64,000 bases of DNA from Hypoxylon rubiginosum (lineage: Eukaryota; Ascomycota; Sordariomycetes; Xylariales; Hypoxylaceae), in assembly GCA_902806565.1 (NCBI GenBank), contig CADCXA010000016.1:1426001-1490000 (forward strand), in the 5' to 3' direction. Below the pieces are notes generated by a model. It had not been told where the DNA came from. It saw nothing but the letters and a program-made list of their open reading frames with translations, and ran no database searches. Numbering within the stretch: position 1 is the first letter of the stretch; every line of letters begins with the position of its first letter. Position numbers and translations under genes: made by a program. Shown piece after piece: positions 36,349-48,700 of the stretch.

Positions 36349-37724
36349 TCAAGCAATGACAAGCTGATCGATCGACGCCTTCGCGATCGCGATCACCTTC
36401 TGGCACGTCGGCGTCTCGCCCGGCGCGTGGATCTGGAGCCCGCAGTTCGGCGGCTGCCACGCGCCCGAGTGCACGAGGACGTCCATCACCGCGTGCCGCG
36501 CCTTGGACTTCTGCTCCATCTGGAGCACGATGTCCTTGAGCCCGATGTGCAGCGGCGCCAGGTCCGTCATGTCCGCCTCCATCCCCGACACCCCGTACAC
36601 GTCGGCCTTGAGCAGCGCCCGCACCGTCAGCCGCCACATGGCCGGCTCCATCTCGCGGTGGTCGAGCGCGTCGGCCGCCCCGCAGTCGCCGTGGTGCGAG
36701 TCGGCCGCGCCCCAGAAGACGCCGCCGAGCCCCGTCAGCCGGAAGACGAGCCGCCGGCGCTCGGCGATCGCCCGGTTCGCCTCCTCGTCGATGGCCTGCA
36801 GGATGCGCTCGTACGCGTGCACGATGCTGGGGATGAGGGCGGCCAGGAGCATGAGGTTCTGGAAGTTGCGCATGATGTCCGACGACAACGCACCCTCCGG
36901 CGGCTCGATCTTGAACGAGCACACCGGGCAGTAGACCACGTCGTACGCCGTCCTGGTCGCCCTTCGCGCGTGCCGGATCGCTTCCTCCACGTCCCTGGGC
37001 GCCTTCTGCATCGAGTCGAGGGCTAGATACAAAGCCGCCGTATGGGCGCAGCCGACTACGGGCGGCGTATCCGGTTGTGGAGCGCCGTACGAGCTTCCCA
37101 CGCTCTCGGGAGTGCTAGCTGAATTGGGCGATAGGTTCGGAACCTGTTCCGCGCTCGGGGGGTCTATGATCATGGCGTCTACAGCCACGGTCGAAACGAA
37201 CAGCGACGGGTCAATGTTCGACGGGGAAAATAACGGCGTGTGCTCGGGAACCGGATCGAAGCCGATATCTCCCAGGCTGTCTCCCGTGTATCCAAAGGAC
37301 CAAGGGAAACCCTTCTCCTGCGATCCGTTTTCGAGCGCATCGTAATTGACCTCTCCGCCCGACAATATATTGATAAAACGTCCGGCATCTACCGTATCTG
37401 GTGGTGTATTTGCCGTCGTATTCTGGGTCGCTTGCGTCTCGTTGTTATTTTCGTTGTTCGCTTCGTCGCGGGGCCGTTTTCTCGGGCGGCCCATGGGTTT
37501 CTGGAGAGAATAGTGGCAGGTAATGGCATCACGTTTACAGCGGGAGCATCCATCTGGCTCCTTGGTGCAAGCCAGCTTACGCGTGCCTATGGCAATTGTA
37601 AGTCCGAATCATTTCCCACGGTAGGTGAATAGTTGCCCAACATACGGCATTCATCGCAGGCGCGGTGTTTCGGAGCGGACTCGGCAGTCTGGCCAGCCGC
37701 CTTTGAAGTTGCTGTCGCAGACAT
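36349..37724 (-). CDS. Zn(II)2Cys6 transcription factor, AflR-like architecture
   Basis: Two minus-strand exons, 37724-37646 and 37586-36349, give 438 residues. Splicing builds the zinc cluster CDECRTRKLACTKEPDGC followed by SRCKRDAITC, with Cys at 23, 26, 33, 40, 43 and 50. This is exactly C-x2-C-x6-C-x6-C-x2-C-x6-C; neither exon alone contains it. A basic GRPRKRPRDE stretch follows and may be a nuclear signal. The central part is Asn/Thr/Pro-rich. The C-terminal half (CAHTAALYLALDSMQKAP, YCPVCS and helices to the end) resembles the AflR-type regulatory region of secondary-metabolism regulators. No biosynthetic genes are adjacent, so the target is unknown. The C-terminal half is much more GC-rich than the rest, which creates long antisense shadow frames. 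Confidence 0.88.
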
Positions 37725-38450
37725 TGTGAATTGTGAATCTGAATGAGGTATAACCACAATATTGCGAGAAAGAGGCGAGTCACCAAGAATATGGTGAGAC
37801 TGAAAACTGAGACTGAGACCCTTGAGTTCTGGCAGTCTGGCCAGCGAAAACCCCCGAGGGCCTAAAGGGTCGAGATCTTTAATGGAAATGATTCGTAAGC
37901 ATGAACCTGCGCCCATCTATAAATCAAGTCCAGATAAGGTACACGAGCACCAGTTGAAAGTACGCCAAGAAGTAAGCAATAATACGGATAAGCCAAGTAT
38001 CTGACTCAGATTCGAAAGTACCATACAGACCCCCCTAGTCTGGGTAATGGCTAATATTAGTTGTATTTATAACACTACGGGTCCTGACATTATCAAGATT
38101 CAAAGCATTCCCCCTATTTATCGAGATGAACAACACATACATAGTATAGGGGAAAATTAATAATAAAATAATCCAAAATCTGGAGATCGAGGTCTTCACA
38201 ATTCAATTTCCGATTTCACATGAGCTGAAATGATTAGCTTAGACACTTAGGTACGAAATAGTACCATTCATACTAAGAGCCACTGTTCTCCTAGACACGC
38301 AGGTTTGCAAACTCTTAGACCAGTACGCGTCTATCCTACGACGTCTGTAAGCCGAAAACAGACAGACCATCTACGAATTAGATGCTGCAACACCTTCCGA
38401 CTCTTTACCCATCCAGGCCACCTCGTCTCTGATTACTGCTCTCCAGCACG
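37725..38450. other. Intergenic region upstream of the Zn2Cys6 factor
   Basis: About 725 bases, AT-leaning in the middle (38130-38230). No gene or clear regulatory site is supported. Confidence 0.5.
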
Positions 38451-40556
38451 CTAATGACCTGATTTCTCATGTGGCATCTCGCCGACCGCCCTGAGATCAG
38501 CCAAGAATCGTCGGATCCTTAATCCTGTTTTGTCCCGTATCATCGCATCGTACCTGTCGTCTGCGGCTGCACGTATGGCTACCTGGAGGCCCTTGATGAC
38601 ATCTCTATCGTTGATATCCCCATCTTCGTAATCGATAAAGACATCTACCTCGTTCATGACGTCCTTAGTTCGAGGGGTCTTAGGTAACACCTTTTCTTTT
38701 GGGGGACTAGGTAGCGACTGGCTCTGAGTTGGAGCTGGGGTAGGGGCAGCTCGTGTAGGCTTAGGAGGGGGTCGAGGAGGAGACCTAGCCGGGGGCTGTA
38801 CTGCTTTTGGCTTCGGCTTCGGCTCGCAGGGGCTGACTGTCGGCATTTTTCGGTCTACATATACGAATTCCTCCAACATGTGAGGCCGACGCGAGAAAAC
38901 AGTCTTCGAAGCATGCTGGCCAGAGTGAACCGGAGAATCCTGTTGCTTCTTTTGATTTGTCTTTTCCACCAAAGTCGGCGGGCGACTGAACATAGCCGTC
39001 TTGTCAGCTTCCTGCTCCATCTTATCAAGCTGTTGGGAGACCTCATCTAGTGCTCGTTCCAATGATGAGGGCCGGCCAGACGCATACCGTGCTGGATATG
39101 GCAATGAGGGAACTGAGGATGGAGTGGTCTGGGACGATAGATTTTGAGATGGCGGTTTGATTTCACTGGCGGGAACCGGCACAACTTTTGATTCAGGTCG
39201 CGGGTTCTCCTGAGATATTGTCTGATGGGTGTGATTTGGCGAAGTCTCCTGTTCCTCCGCGATGGTTTCAGGCCGAGGTAACCGAGCTACGGCTATATCC
39301 CGCTTGCGTAGGCCAGTGAACACCGGTTGTCTCGTTCCAAGCCCGGAATCGGTGTATGAAATTATTGGTTCTGAACGACGTCCGCGATCAGCCTGCTGGG
39401 CTTTTGTAGGCCCTGATCTAACATATGGCGGCTTCTGAGGAGTACTTATATCTGGAGCACTAGGAAATTTCGGGTGTCGTGTCGTAGGCGTACTAGGATA
39501 AACAACCCGAGCAGGTAGGTCCTGATGAGCGTAGGTGATATGATGGCCACGTGGGTTCCGGGAACCTATGGCTCTCATCTCGCTTTGAACTCGACCGTCC
39601 TTGATGGGCTGCCATCGCTCTTGTGATTCAAATTCGGTACCATGAGTTTCACTAACCATCGGTTCCTTCTTGAGCCATGGAAGGATGCCTCTCTTCACTT
39701 TATGCGTTGATTTCTGCCTCGATTTGGATTTCGGAGGCGATAATGGTTCAATCAGGCCACCATCCGGAGTAAATTCGATGAATGACCCGGAGGTTGAGCT
39801 CGGCTGTTCACTCGCAAGGTCTTCCTGTCCGTCGAATTCGCCATTCGATTCCATCAACTCCTTGGAATTCTCGGGTGAATGATCCACACATGCTGGATCG
39901 TCAATAGGAGATTTCCGACCCTGTTCTGCAGATGTCACCGCAAGCCCGGCGGCTTGAAATTCCCTTCGAAATGGCAATAACGGTTGGACGGTATGATACG
40001 ACACCCTTGACTCGGATTCAGTCGGTGTCATAACCGGAACGTTACCAGCTGCTCCAGCGACGTTTGCATATTTTTCGAGCTGTCTTGTAAAGCGATTTAG
40101 GGCCTTGCGCTGGCTGGAAGTCCGGGAAGGGACTTCGAGATCAGGAATAGCCTGTGTCGCAGTAACCTCCGGTACAATGAGAGAAGTCAATCGTCGCTGC
40201 TGGACAAGTGATCTGTTGATGGCATCCCATACAACAGGGTCTGCGAGACCAAATCGTTTCTCCCGGGCCCTTCCTTGATTCCGACCCGCGATGCTCATGC
40301 CTTTTCGTCGCCGGCCTCCCAATTTCTGACCGCCATGATCTAGCTTTTGGGTTGGAGGTTTGTGATTTGCAGTGGTCTGTATGTGAGCGTGATCCTCGTA
40401 CAAGCGTATATCGTTGTTGGCATCACCCGTCGTAGGTTTCGTATTCAGAATCTGGGACTGTCGCAAGGTACCCCAGTATGGATGGTCCTCGGTAAATTCG
40501 GAAACGTGCATCAGCGAGTGCTGTTTATCACCACCTACGCCAACAGAGCGTCCCAT
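38451..40556 (-). CDS. Large disordered protein of unknown function, fungal-specific
   Basis: An uninterrupted 701-codon frame. I do not recognise a catalytic domain. The N-terminal 120 residues are basic (KLGGRRRKGMSIAGRNQGRA, then FGLADPVVWDAINRSLVQQ). The middle is Ser/Pro/Glu-rich and probably disordered. A Pro-rich tract (ARSPPRPPPKPTRAAPTPAP) precedes a compact C-terminal segment (about 635-695) containing FIDYEDGDINDRDVIKGLQ and RIRRFLADLRAVGE. This tail looks structured and is likely the conserved part. The start is uncertain: the frame stays open upstream to a stop at 40757-40755 with coding-like composition but no ATG, so an extra N-terminal exon is possible. Codon use is ordinary for the region. 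Confidence 0.75.
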   Translation of the reverse strand: MGRSVGVGGDKQHSLMHVSEFTEDHPYWGTLRQSQILNTKPTTGDANNDIRLYEDHAHIQTTANHKPPTQKLDHGGQKLGGRRRKGMSIAGRNQGRAREKRFGLADPVVWDAINRSLVQQRRLTSLIVPEVTATQAIPDLEVPSRTSSQRKALNRFTRQLEKYANVAGAAGNVPVMTPTESESRVSYHTVQPLLPFRREFQAAGLAVTSAEQGRKSPIDDPACVDHSPENSKELMESNGEFDGQEDLASEQPSSTSGSFIEFTPDGGLIEPLSPPKSKSRQKSTHKVKRGILPWLKKEPMVSETHGTEFESQERWQPIKDGRVQSEMRAIGSRNPRGHHITYAHQDLPARVVYPSTPTTRHPKFPSAPDISTPQKPPYVRSGPTKAQQADRGRRSEPIISYTDSGLGTRQPVFTGLRKRDIAVARLPRPETIAEEQETSPNHTHQTISQENPRPESKVVPVPASEIKPPSQNLSSQTTPSSVPSLPYPARYASGRPSSLERALDEVSQQLDKMEQEADKTAMFSRPPTLVEKTNQKKQQDSPVHSGQHASKTVFSRRPHMLEEFVYVDRKMPTVSPCEPKPKPKAVQPPARSPPRPPPKPTRAAPTPAPTQSQSLPSPPKEKVLPKTPRTKDVMNEVDVFIDYEDGDINDRDVIKGLQVAIRAAADDRYDAMIRDKTGLRIRRFLADLRAVGEMPHEKSGH

Positions 40557-42076
40557 CTCTCGTGGGGAGAGGCGCCTACTGACCCGGACACCATTTTTCT
40601 TCCGGCTAATCCTGCGTTGTCGGGGTCGCTCTCTTGATAATGGCTCTGGGAAGGGATTATGAAATGCTGCTCCGGCGGCTGTTTGCGTGGGCTGCTCGTT
40701 GGATACCGCCGTCGATGGATGTGTGATTTTTGGTCGACGATGTGGACTCCCCTTCTAGGGTAAACTGAATTTTGGCATCGTTTGTATCCCAAAAGGTCTT
40801 CCAAAAACATCAAGAGACAAAGTTATGTTGTGAAAATAAATTGTATTGACAAAGCCAGATGCTGCGAAGTCGACTTATTGGAGAGTCTAGGGTCAGTCCC
40901 AGTCTTGTTCTTGAGAGTTCCCCGGAAGTCCAACTGGTCGCTATCATTTACGGCCATGAATCAGACAGATACCTGGGCAGTAGATGGTGACTTCCCCTTC
41001 TTTTGATATTGTTGTATTGCAGACCAAGGAAGATGAAAGTGGATTGTCCATGACCTCATCATCTCATAGATTGTGAGCCCATGTTGGGAAGGGGTGAAGA
41101 GATGGGTCGTTATCTCTCATCTGATATCTTTTATGCCAGGTGCTGAGTATATCTCCAATTGGCGCCGTCCCTTACGTAGTAAGAACTCGATTGCGGCGAA
41201 GTCCCTCTTATCAATATTGATGCTCTTATTAAATTCGGATCTAAAGCCCATGACCATTATCAGCTTATAGTATATTTATAAAAAAAAAGAAAATTGCAAA
41301 GGCCAAGTCTAAGTAATACCTAACGAAAGACTCAAAATGAGGTCGTGTAATCTATCACCCATTAGCTTCATTCGGCATCTTGTCGCATGAGGGTAATTAC
41401 ACGCACGACTGGTTTCTTGCGACTCTCCCGAAGACAGTTCCGGTAAAGAGACAATACTTCTTTTTGTAAACCCGACAGACGCATTTTGAATCCTTACTAC
41501 TCTAGTATTTCGAAAAGAAGGCTACACGGAGAAGTTATAACTCGAGGATAAAGATGAAGTGGATGTCTCGGACATCATCGATCCAATCTCGGCAACGTGG
41601 GCCCGGGCTTACCCCCATTGTTGTATAAAACTGTTAATTGGGTACTGTACATAGTGCCTTTTACTACAGTGTCTCCGTCTAAGCAAATATGTCACCTCTG
41701 ATGTTTTTAAAACTGGTTAGAATCAGATATCTAGATATTTATATGTAGCGGGCTGTATTGATCTGATTGTTTTGTACATGATTTCCTCTCGAGGGAGGCT
41801 GTTATAAGTCGTTATAATTCGTAGGCTCTTTGCCAATTCTCCGGGCTTTCAAAGCTCTGAAGCTTTCCGCAGATATTACTTGGCCGGAGAAACACCATAG
41901 CAAGCGTTCCGGAAAGTACTTAACAGTTGTATAAATGTATTCCGAACATGAGTATCATCTGTTGTCTGGACTCGTAGCCGGAATGTCGACCTCGACGGCT
42001 TGTTGGGTTTTGTAAGAGGGGGGATTTTTCGGTCTTTCAATGAAAAAATAGAAGGATAGAAGGAATCAGAAACACC
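40557..42076. other. Intergenic region, possible N-terminal exon of the gene to the left
   Basis: 1.5 kb. The first 200 bases may still be coding on the minus strand (see the 701-residue entry). The remainder shows no supported gene. Base composition begins to fall towards A+T at the right end. Confidence 0.45.
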
Positions 42077-42253
42077 TCATATGTTCCGGCGGTAAAGAGT
42101 CTTCAGCCCCTGTATAGCAACCCAACCAGCAACGGCGACGGTCAAGATTATGCGTAGCTCGCGCATTACAGCCATGGCGGATGGATCAAGACGGATCGTG
42201 TGTATGTGGTTGATAGCACCGGCGTGCTGGGCAGCCAAAGAGAATGATTCCAT
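42077..42253 (-). CDS. 58-residue single-span membrane mini-protein
   Basis: A complete minus-strand frame from ATG 42253 to TGA 42077, too short for routine gene callers. The product starts MESFSLAAQHAGAINHIHTI, continues through a basic stretch (VMRELR) into a hydrophobic span (IILTVAVAGWVAIQGL) and ends in a basic tail, LKTLYRRNI. The start has a good fungal context (AAAGATGG) after a long A-rich leader, which is typical of real short genes. The topology, one tail-side helix flanked by basic residues, resembles small mitochondrial outer-membrane or respiratory accessory proteins. I do not recognise a family, so the location is inference. It lies about 550 bases left of the A+T block and yet is not itself mutated. 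Confidence 0.5.
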   Translation of the reverse strand: MESFSLAAQHAGAINHIHTIRLDPSAMAVMRELRIILTVAVAGWVAIQGLKTLYRRNI

Positions 42254-42799
42254 CTTTTTCTTTTTTCTTTTTTTTCTTATTGCAATTTGACTTTGATTAT
42301 TACGGCAGGTTTGAGATTGGTAGGTGAACTAGATAGTTGTAATGTTGTGAAGTGACAAGTTCGGACGAGCTGAGAAGAAAATAATGTTCAATATGTACTT
42401 AACACAGTACGAAGTACAGATGAAGATTTGTGGACTTTTATCTGTCCCTCCTTGCGGCTACGTAAGAACGTATTTTGCTCTCATTCTCGAATGTCGCAAC
42501 ATGAACTTGAATACTTTTTATAAAACATGGAATTATAATTCCGTGATAGCATTATTACTTTTTTTTTTATAGCTAAACTGCTTTAAAATAGCCACCCGTC
42601 GTAAAATTCAAATAGGTAAACCTCCCAATGCCTCGAATACTAATCCATAATAACAAAGAGGAGCAATCATGCACGCAATTTTTAATGCTAAGTGAGGGTA
42701 TCAAGCATGCAAGTAACGCTTCTTGCTTATATGCAACTAATAGTAAACTATTATAATAAAATTAAAAACCGATATCCCCCCCTCCCTTTAAGTGAACAT
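42254..42799. other. Transition into the A+T block
   Basis: Unannotated sequence whose G+C content falls stepwise. A last stretch of normal composition with C-runs sits near 42775-42785, and beyond it almost all C and G are lost. No gene is supported. Confidence 0.5.
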
Positions 42800-45700
42800 A
42801 AAAACTCAAGTTTTAAAAACTTTAATTAGTTTTATTATTTTTTACACCACACTTTTTATTAACTATAATTATAAACTATATTAAAATAAATTTATAATAA
42901 TATTATTAATTTAATTATTATTTTTATAAAAGTTAGATTTTAAAATTTTTAAATTATTATTTTTATTTAAATATTTTATTTAATATAAAATTCTTATAAA
43001 TTTAAAATTTTTTCTTGGTATTATAACGTAAATAAGGAATAGTTTTTTTAAAATATAAATTATATATTTTATTTTATAAATATATTTTTTATTTAACTGT
43101 TTATAAATATAATTAATATAATAAATAAAATATTTTTATATAATATTAATTTTATTTATATTTTTATTAATTATTTATTTATATTTTAATTAAGTTTAAT
43201 AATTAAAAAATATATAAATATAAAAATAATAAATATTTAATAAAAATATTAATATAATATTAATTATTTGGTTTAATAAAAATTATAATTTAATAAATAT
43301 TTTATAATTAAATAACATTTAAACATTATATTAAATAAATTAAAATAAAAATAAATTTAAAGTTATATAAATACGTTTAAAAAAAAAATAATTAATAAAT
43401 TAAATTAAAATTATATTAAGTTTATTATTAAAATAAAAAGTTTAAATTATAAAATTAACTATTTTTAAATTTAAGAAATTATTTAATTAGATTTTTATTT
43501 AATATTTAAGATTTATTATTATAATTATATTTATTATTATATATTTTAAAATAATGTTTTTAAATATATAATTAAATTATATATTATAGTTTTTTTTAAA
43601 GCTATGTTTAAAATTTATACGGTAAAATTACTACTTATTTAAATAATATCTTTAAAATAAAATTAATAAATTTTAAAAACTTAAATTATATATATTATTT
43701 TTATTTTAAATTAAATAATATATTTATTAATATTAATATTTAAAATAATAATTAAAATATTAGTTATAATTATTATAATTATAATTACGTTGGTATTTTT
43801 AATAATTTAGTTTTTTCGATTTATTATTTAAAAATTATTAATAATAAAAATAAAATAAATATAAAGTTTAGATTTTATTTTAATGTTTTTTTATTATAAT
43901 TATATTAAAATATTTAATATGTTAAATATAATAGTTTATATAGTTTATATAAATAAATAAGTAATAAAAAAATATAGTTTAAATTATTAAATTAATTATA
44001 GTTTAAGTTTTTAATATAAATATTAATAAATAATAATATTTTTAAGGTTTTAAAATTATTATAAAAAAAGTGTTATTTAATAATATTAATATTAAATATA
44101 TATTTTTTTAAGTTGTTTTTATATTTAGTTTTAATGATTTTTTTTATTTTATTAAAAAAGTTTTATTTTTATAATATATAAATATAATAATATAAGTTAT
44201 ATAATATATATGTTATTTTATTTATATATTAAAGTTTTAATATTAAATTATTTATATTATTTATAACTTTAATAAATTTAATATATTATATTATAATTTT
44301 TTTTATTAAAGTTATTTATATTATTTTTAATTTAATATTTATATGTGATTTTTTTAAAAAGTAAATTATTTTTATTTATTATATAATTATATAATATATT
44401 AATTATATTTTTATTATTATTTTATATTTATTTTTATTTTTATTTTATAGTTAAATAAATACTTATATAAAATAAATTTATTTATATTATATATAAATTA
44501 GATTTAATAAAATTGTTTTTAAAATAAAAAAATAATAAATAAATAATTTTTTTTATTATAAGTTTATATAATATTATTTTTAAATATTATTTAATTTATA
44601 AAAGTTTTTTAAATATATTTGTTTTTTAAATAAAATAATAATATTAAATTTTTATTTTTAGTTAGAGTTAAATATTTTTATTTTACTAGAATGTTTATAT
44701 TTTTTTTATTTATTTTTATAATATATTTTTATAATTTTTTTATTTAATTTATTTAAATGTTTTATTCTTAGTTTTATTTTTACAAATAAACGTAATTTTA
44801 TATATTACTTTAAATTTATTAATAATAATAAATAAATATTATTAAGTTTTATAACTTATAATAATTAAATATATATAAATATAAAATTAGTTTTTTTAAT
44901 TATTAATTATTTTTTTATTAAATTAAGGTATATTTTTTATAATATTTATTTTTAAATTTTATAGTTTATTATAATAAAAATTAATATTAATATAAAACTT
45001 ACTTGGTTAAATAATTTATTATTTATTATTATTAATATTATATTTATAACATTAATTGTTTTTAAGAAAATTAAAAGAAGTTTTTTTTTTAAGTTATTTA
45101 AATGGAAATTTTTTATAATTTTAAATAATATAAAAATTATTTTAAGTAATTTTATAAGTATTAAAATATTTAATTTAATTAATTAAATAATTATATTAAC
45201 ATTTAATAAAAAAGATTTAATTATATATTCTACGTTATTTATTATTTTTAATTTTTAATAAAAATTCTCTGTTAAAAATACTAGTATTTTTTTTATAAAT
45301 ATAAAATACGTTGGTACTTTTATATTTAATAAATTTATTATTTTAAAAGTTTTTTATAAAGCGGTAGTTTTATTAAAAAGTTTTAATTTATAATAAAAAA
45401 GAAAAATATAAATTATTTGGTTTTATTGTTTTATAAAAACTATAATAACTTATAAATTAATAAAATATTATATATTATTTAATAATATAATAACTTTTAT
45501 ATTATTATTAAAAATAATATTTTTTAGTTATATTAATTTTAAATTAAATAAATATACGTTTTTATTAATTTACTTATTATTTTTTAAATGTTTTAATAAT
45601 AACGTATATTTTAAGTTTTATATTTTTATTTATTAAGTTAAAATAATTATTAATATAAATTTCTTTTAAAATTAATAATTAAAATAATACTTATTTATTA

Positions 45701-48700
45701 TTTTAATATTAAACAATTTTTTTAATTTTTTTAATATTTTTTTACTGGTAAATTTTTCTTTATAAAATAATGAAAAACTATTAATTAACTTAAATTATAT
45801 AAAGTTTTTAAAAAGTATAATAATTAGGATTTTATTAAAGTTTTTATTAAACTAGTTATATATATATTAAAATTAAAAATAAATTTATTAAAAACTTTTA
45901 TTAAATAATATATTATATTTATTTATAATAAAAATATTAATATTTTTTAATATTATAATTTTCTTTTTAAATAACTTAAATTAATTACTTAATATTAATT
46001 TAACTATTAAATATATTATAATATTATTAAAAAAAACACTTATATATTTTAAAATAATAATTATTTTTATTTTATTTAAAGCTTTTTTATTTTAAAGTAT
46101 TTTTATAATTATTTTTATAACTTTACTTTTTTTTATTTTATTAATATTACTAAGAAAATAATATAATTAAAACTTATTATTTATAAGTTAATTATTATTA
46201 TTAAATTTAATAACCTTTTTAACGTTAATTTTATTTAGTTTTTAAAAAATTAAATTAATACTAATAAATTATTTTTTATTATAAGTTTTTTAAATAATTA
46301 ATATTTTATTATATTTAACTTATATTAAATTAAAATTAAAATTAATTATAATTTTTATTAGTTAATAATTTAATATTTAATTTTTTAAATAATATATTAT
46401 TATAAGTTTATTATTTATTTTTATAAATTAATTATTTTAAAATAATTAATACTTTTTTTATTTATTATATACGCTACTAATTACTTAATAATTAATAAAT
46501 TATTAATTTAATTTACTGGTTATTTTTTATAGTTTTATATTATTTAATTAAGTTAAATTATTTTTTTATATTTTAACGTTATTATTTATAGCTGTAAAAA
46601 AATAAATATATAATTTATTTAATTTTATTTTAATAATATTAATATTATTTTTTATTAACTAAAAATAATTAAACTTTAATATTATAAAAATGTTTAGTAT
46701 TTTTATATTTTTTTTAACTTTAAAAAAATAAGTTATATTTTTTATATTAATTTTAAATATTAATATTTTTTTTTATAAAGTTTTTTTTATATATAATATA
46801 ATATTATAAAAAAAAACACAAAATGTTTTAAGATTTTTTAGTTTTTTATTATTTTTATTATTTTTATTATTATTATTATTAGTGTTATATTTTTTTTTAT
46901 TAAAATCGTTTTCCAGGTTTTTAAAATTATTTATATTAAGTTTTTTATTTTAGTTTTTCTTATTTAAAATAATATTATTTTTAAATCTTTTTAAAAAATC
47001 GAAGTTATAATTAATATTTCGAAAATAAGAAGAAAGATTTTAATTAAGATTTTTTTATATTTATAATAATATATTATATTTAATTAATAAGAATTTTTTT
47101 TAAGATATAAATAAAGTTAATTAAATTATTAAAGTTTAATAATAAATATTATCTTTTTTAAAATCTAATAAATAAATATTTAATAATATTAAAATATATA
47201 TATTTATTTTTAATAAAATTTATTAACAATATTTTTTTATATATAATAAGTTTTTAAATTTAGTGTAATATTTTATTTATTTTTTAAACTTTTTAATAAT
47301 TTAAATAAAAAAAATATAATTATAAAAATATAAATATTAAAAAACTAAATTTTAATATTAATATATTTAAAATATAAATGGTATTATTTTATTATTTATA
47401 ATTAATATTATTTTATTTAAGATTATTTTTTTATTATTTTTTAATATTTTAAAAGTTAATTTTCTTAAATATTCTTATTATTAACATATTATAAAATATA
47501 TAATATTATAATATAATTAACACTAGTTATTTACTAAGAAATAAAATATATTATATTTAAATATATAATTATAAATATTAATTACTAATAATTTTTTTTT
47601 TAAATATATTTTATTTAATATTTTTATTATTAAACTATAAGTTATTTTATTAGAATTTATATTATTAATATTAATAAATTAAAATTGCTTTTTTAATTTA
47701 TTTAGTTTAATAACTATAAATATTATTTTATTAATTATTAGTGTTTTAAATTTTATTATATAATTTATTATATAATATATAAATGTTATTAATTTTTTTT
47801 TAATAAAAATAAAAATATAGTTATAATTATAATATAAAACTACGGTAATTACTTTATTTTATTAAATGTAATTAATTAATTTTTATTTTAAATATAAAAC
47901 GTTATTTTATAATATTATATATAATATTATAACTTAAAATTAATTAAATTAACATTTTTTTTTAAATTAATAGTTTTTTTTTTTAAGGATTTTATTTTTA
48001 TTTTTATTATACTTAAAATATATTACAGTATAATAATACTTTTAAAAAAATATAATAATATAATAAATTTTATTCTTTTATTTTTCTTTTAATTTATTTA
48101 AATCTTTTTTTAATTTATCTAATAAATTAAAATAATTTAAATTTAAAATTACTTTTTTTTATTTAAATTTCCTAAAATTAATGTTTTTTTAAAAATATAT
48201 ATTAATTTATTTAATAAATTTATTAACTTTTTTTTAATTTTCTAATATTATTAAATTATTTAATAATTTTTTTACACTAATATTATTAAAGAATTATAAA
48301 AAGCTATAAAAATAAAAAATATTGTATTAATTAATTTTTATTATTTTAAAATAATAATTAATTAGTTTAAAAATTTTATTTTTAATAAATAAGTAAATGA
48401 TTTTATTTAAAAATGTTTTAATATACTAATAAAACCATATAATTAAAATAATTAGATTTTAATTAATTTTTTTTAATTTGTTTTAATATTTATTAAGTAG
48501 GTGTTATTTTAATTTTTATTTTATTTATTAATAATATTTTAAATTGTAAAATTTTCTTTTTATTTTAATATATATTAATAATAATAAATTATTTAGATTA
48601 ATAGTATATTAAATAATTAAAAGTTTAATATTAATTATAAGATTTTTTAACTTTTTTTATTATTATATTTTTTTTTTATTAGATAATAATTACTAATAAC

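Noticed and set aside
36268..37026. 252-codon plus-strand frame opposite the Zn2Cys6 gene
   Set aside because: Arg/His/Val-rich translation typical of the antisense of a GC-rich exon; the minus strand carries a complete spliced regulator.
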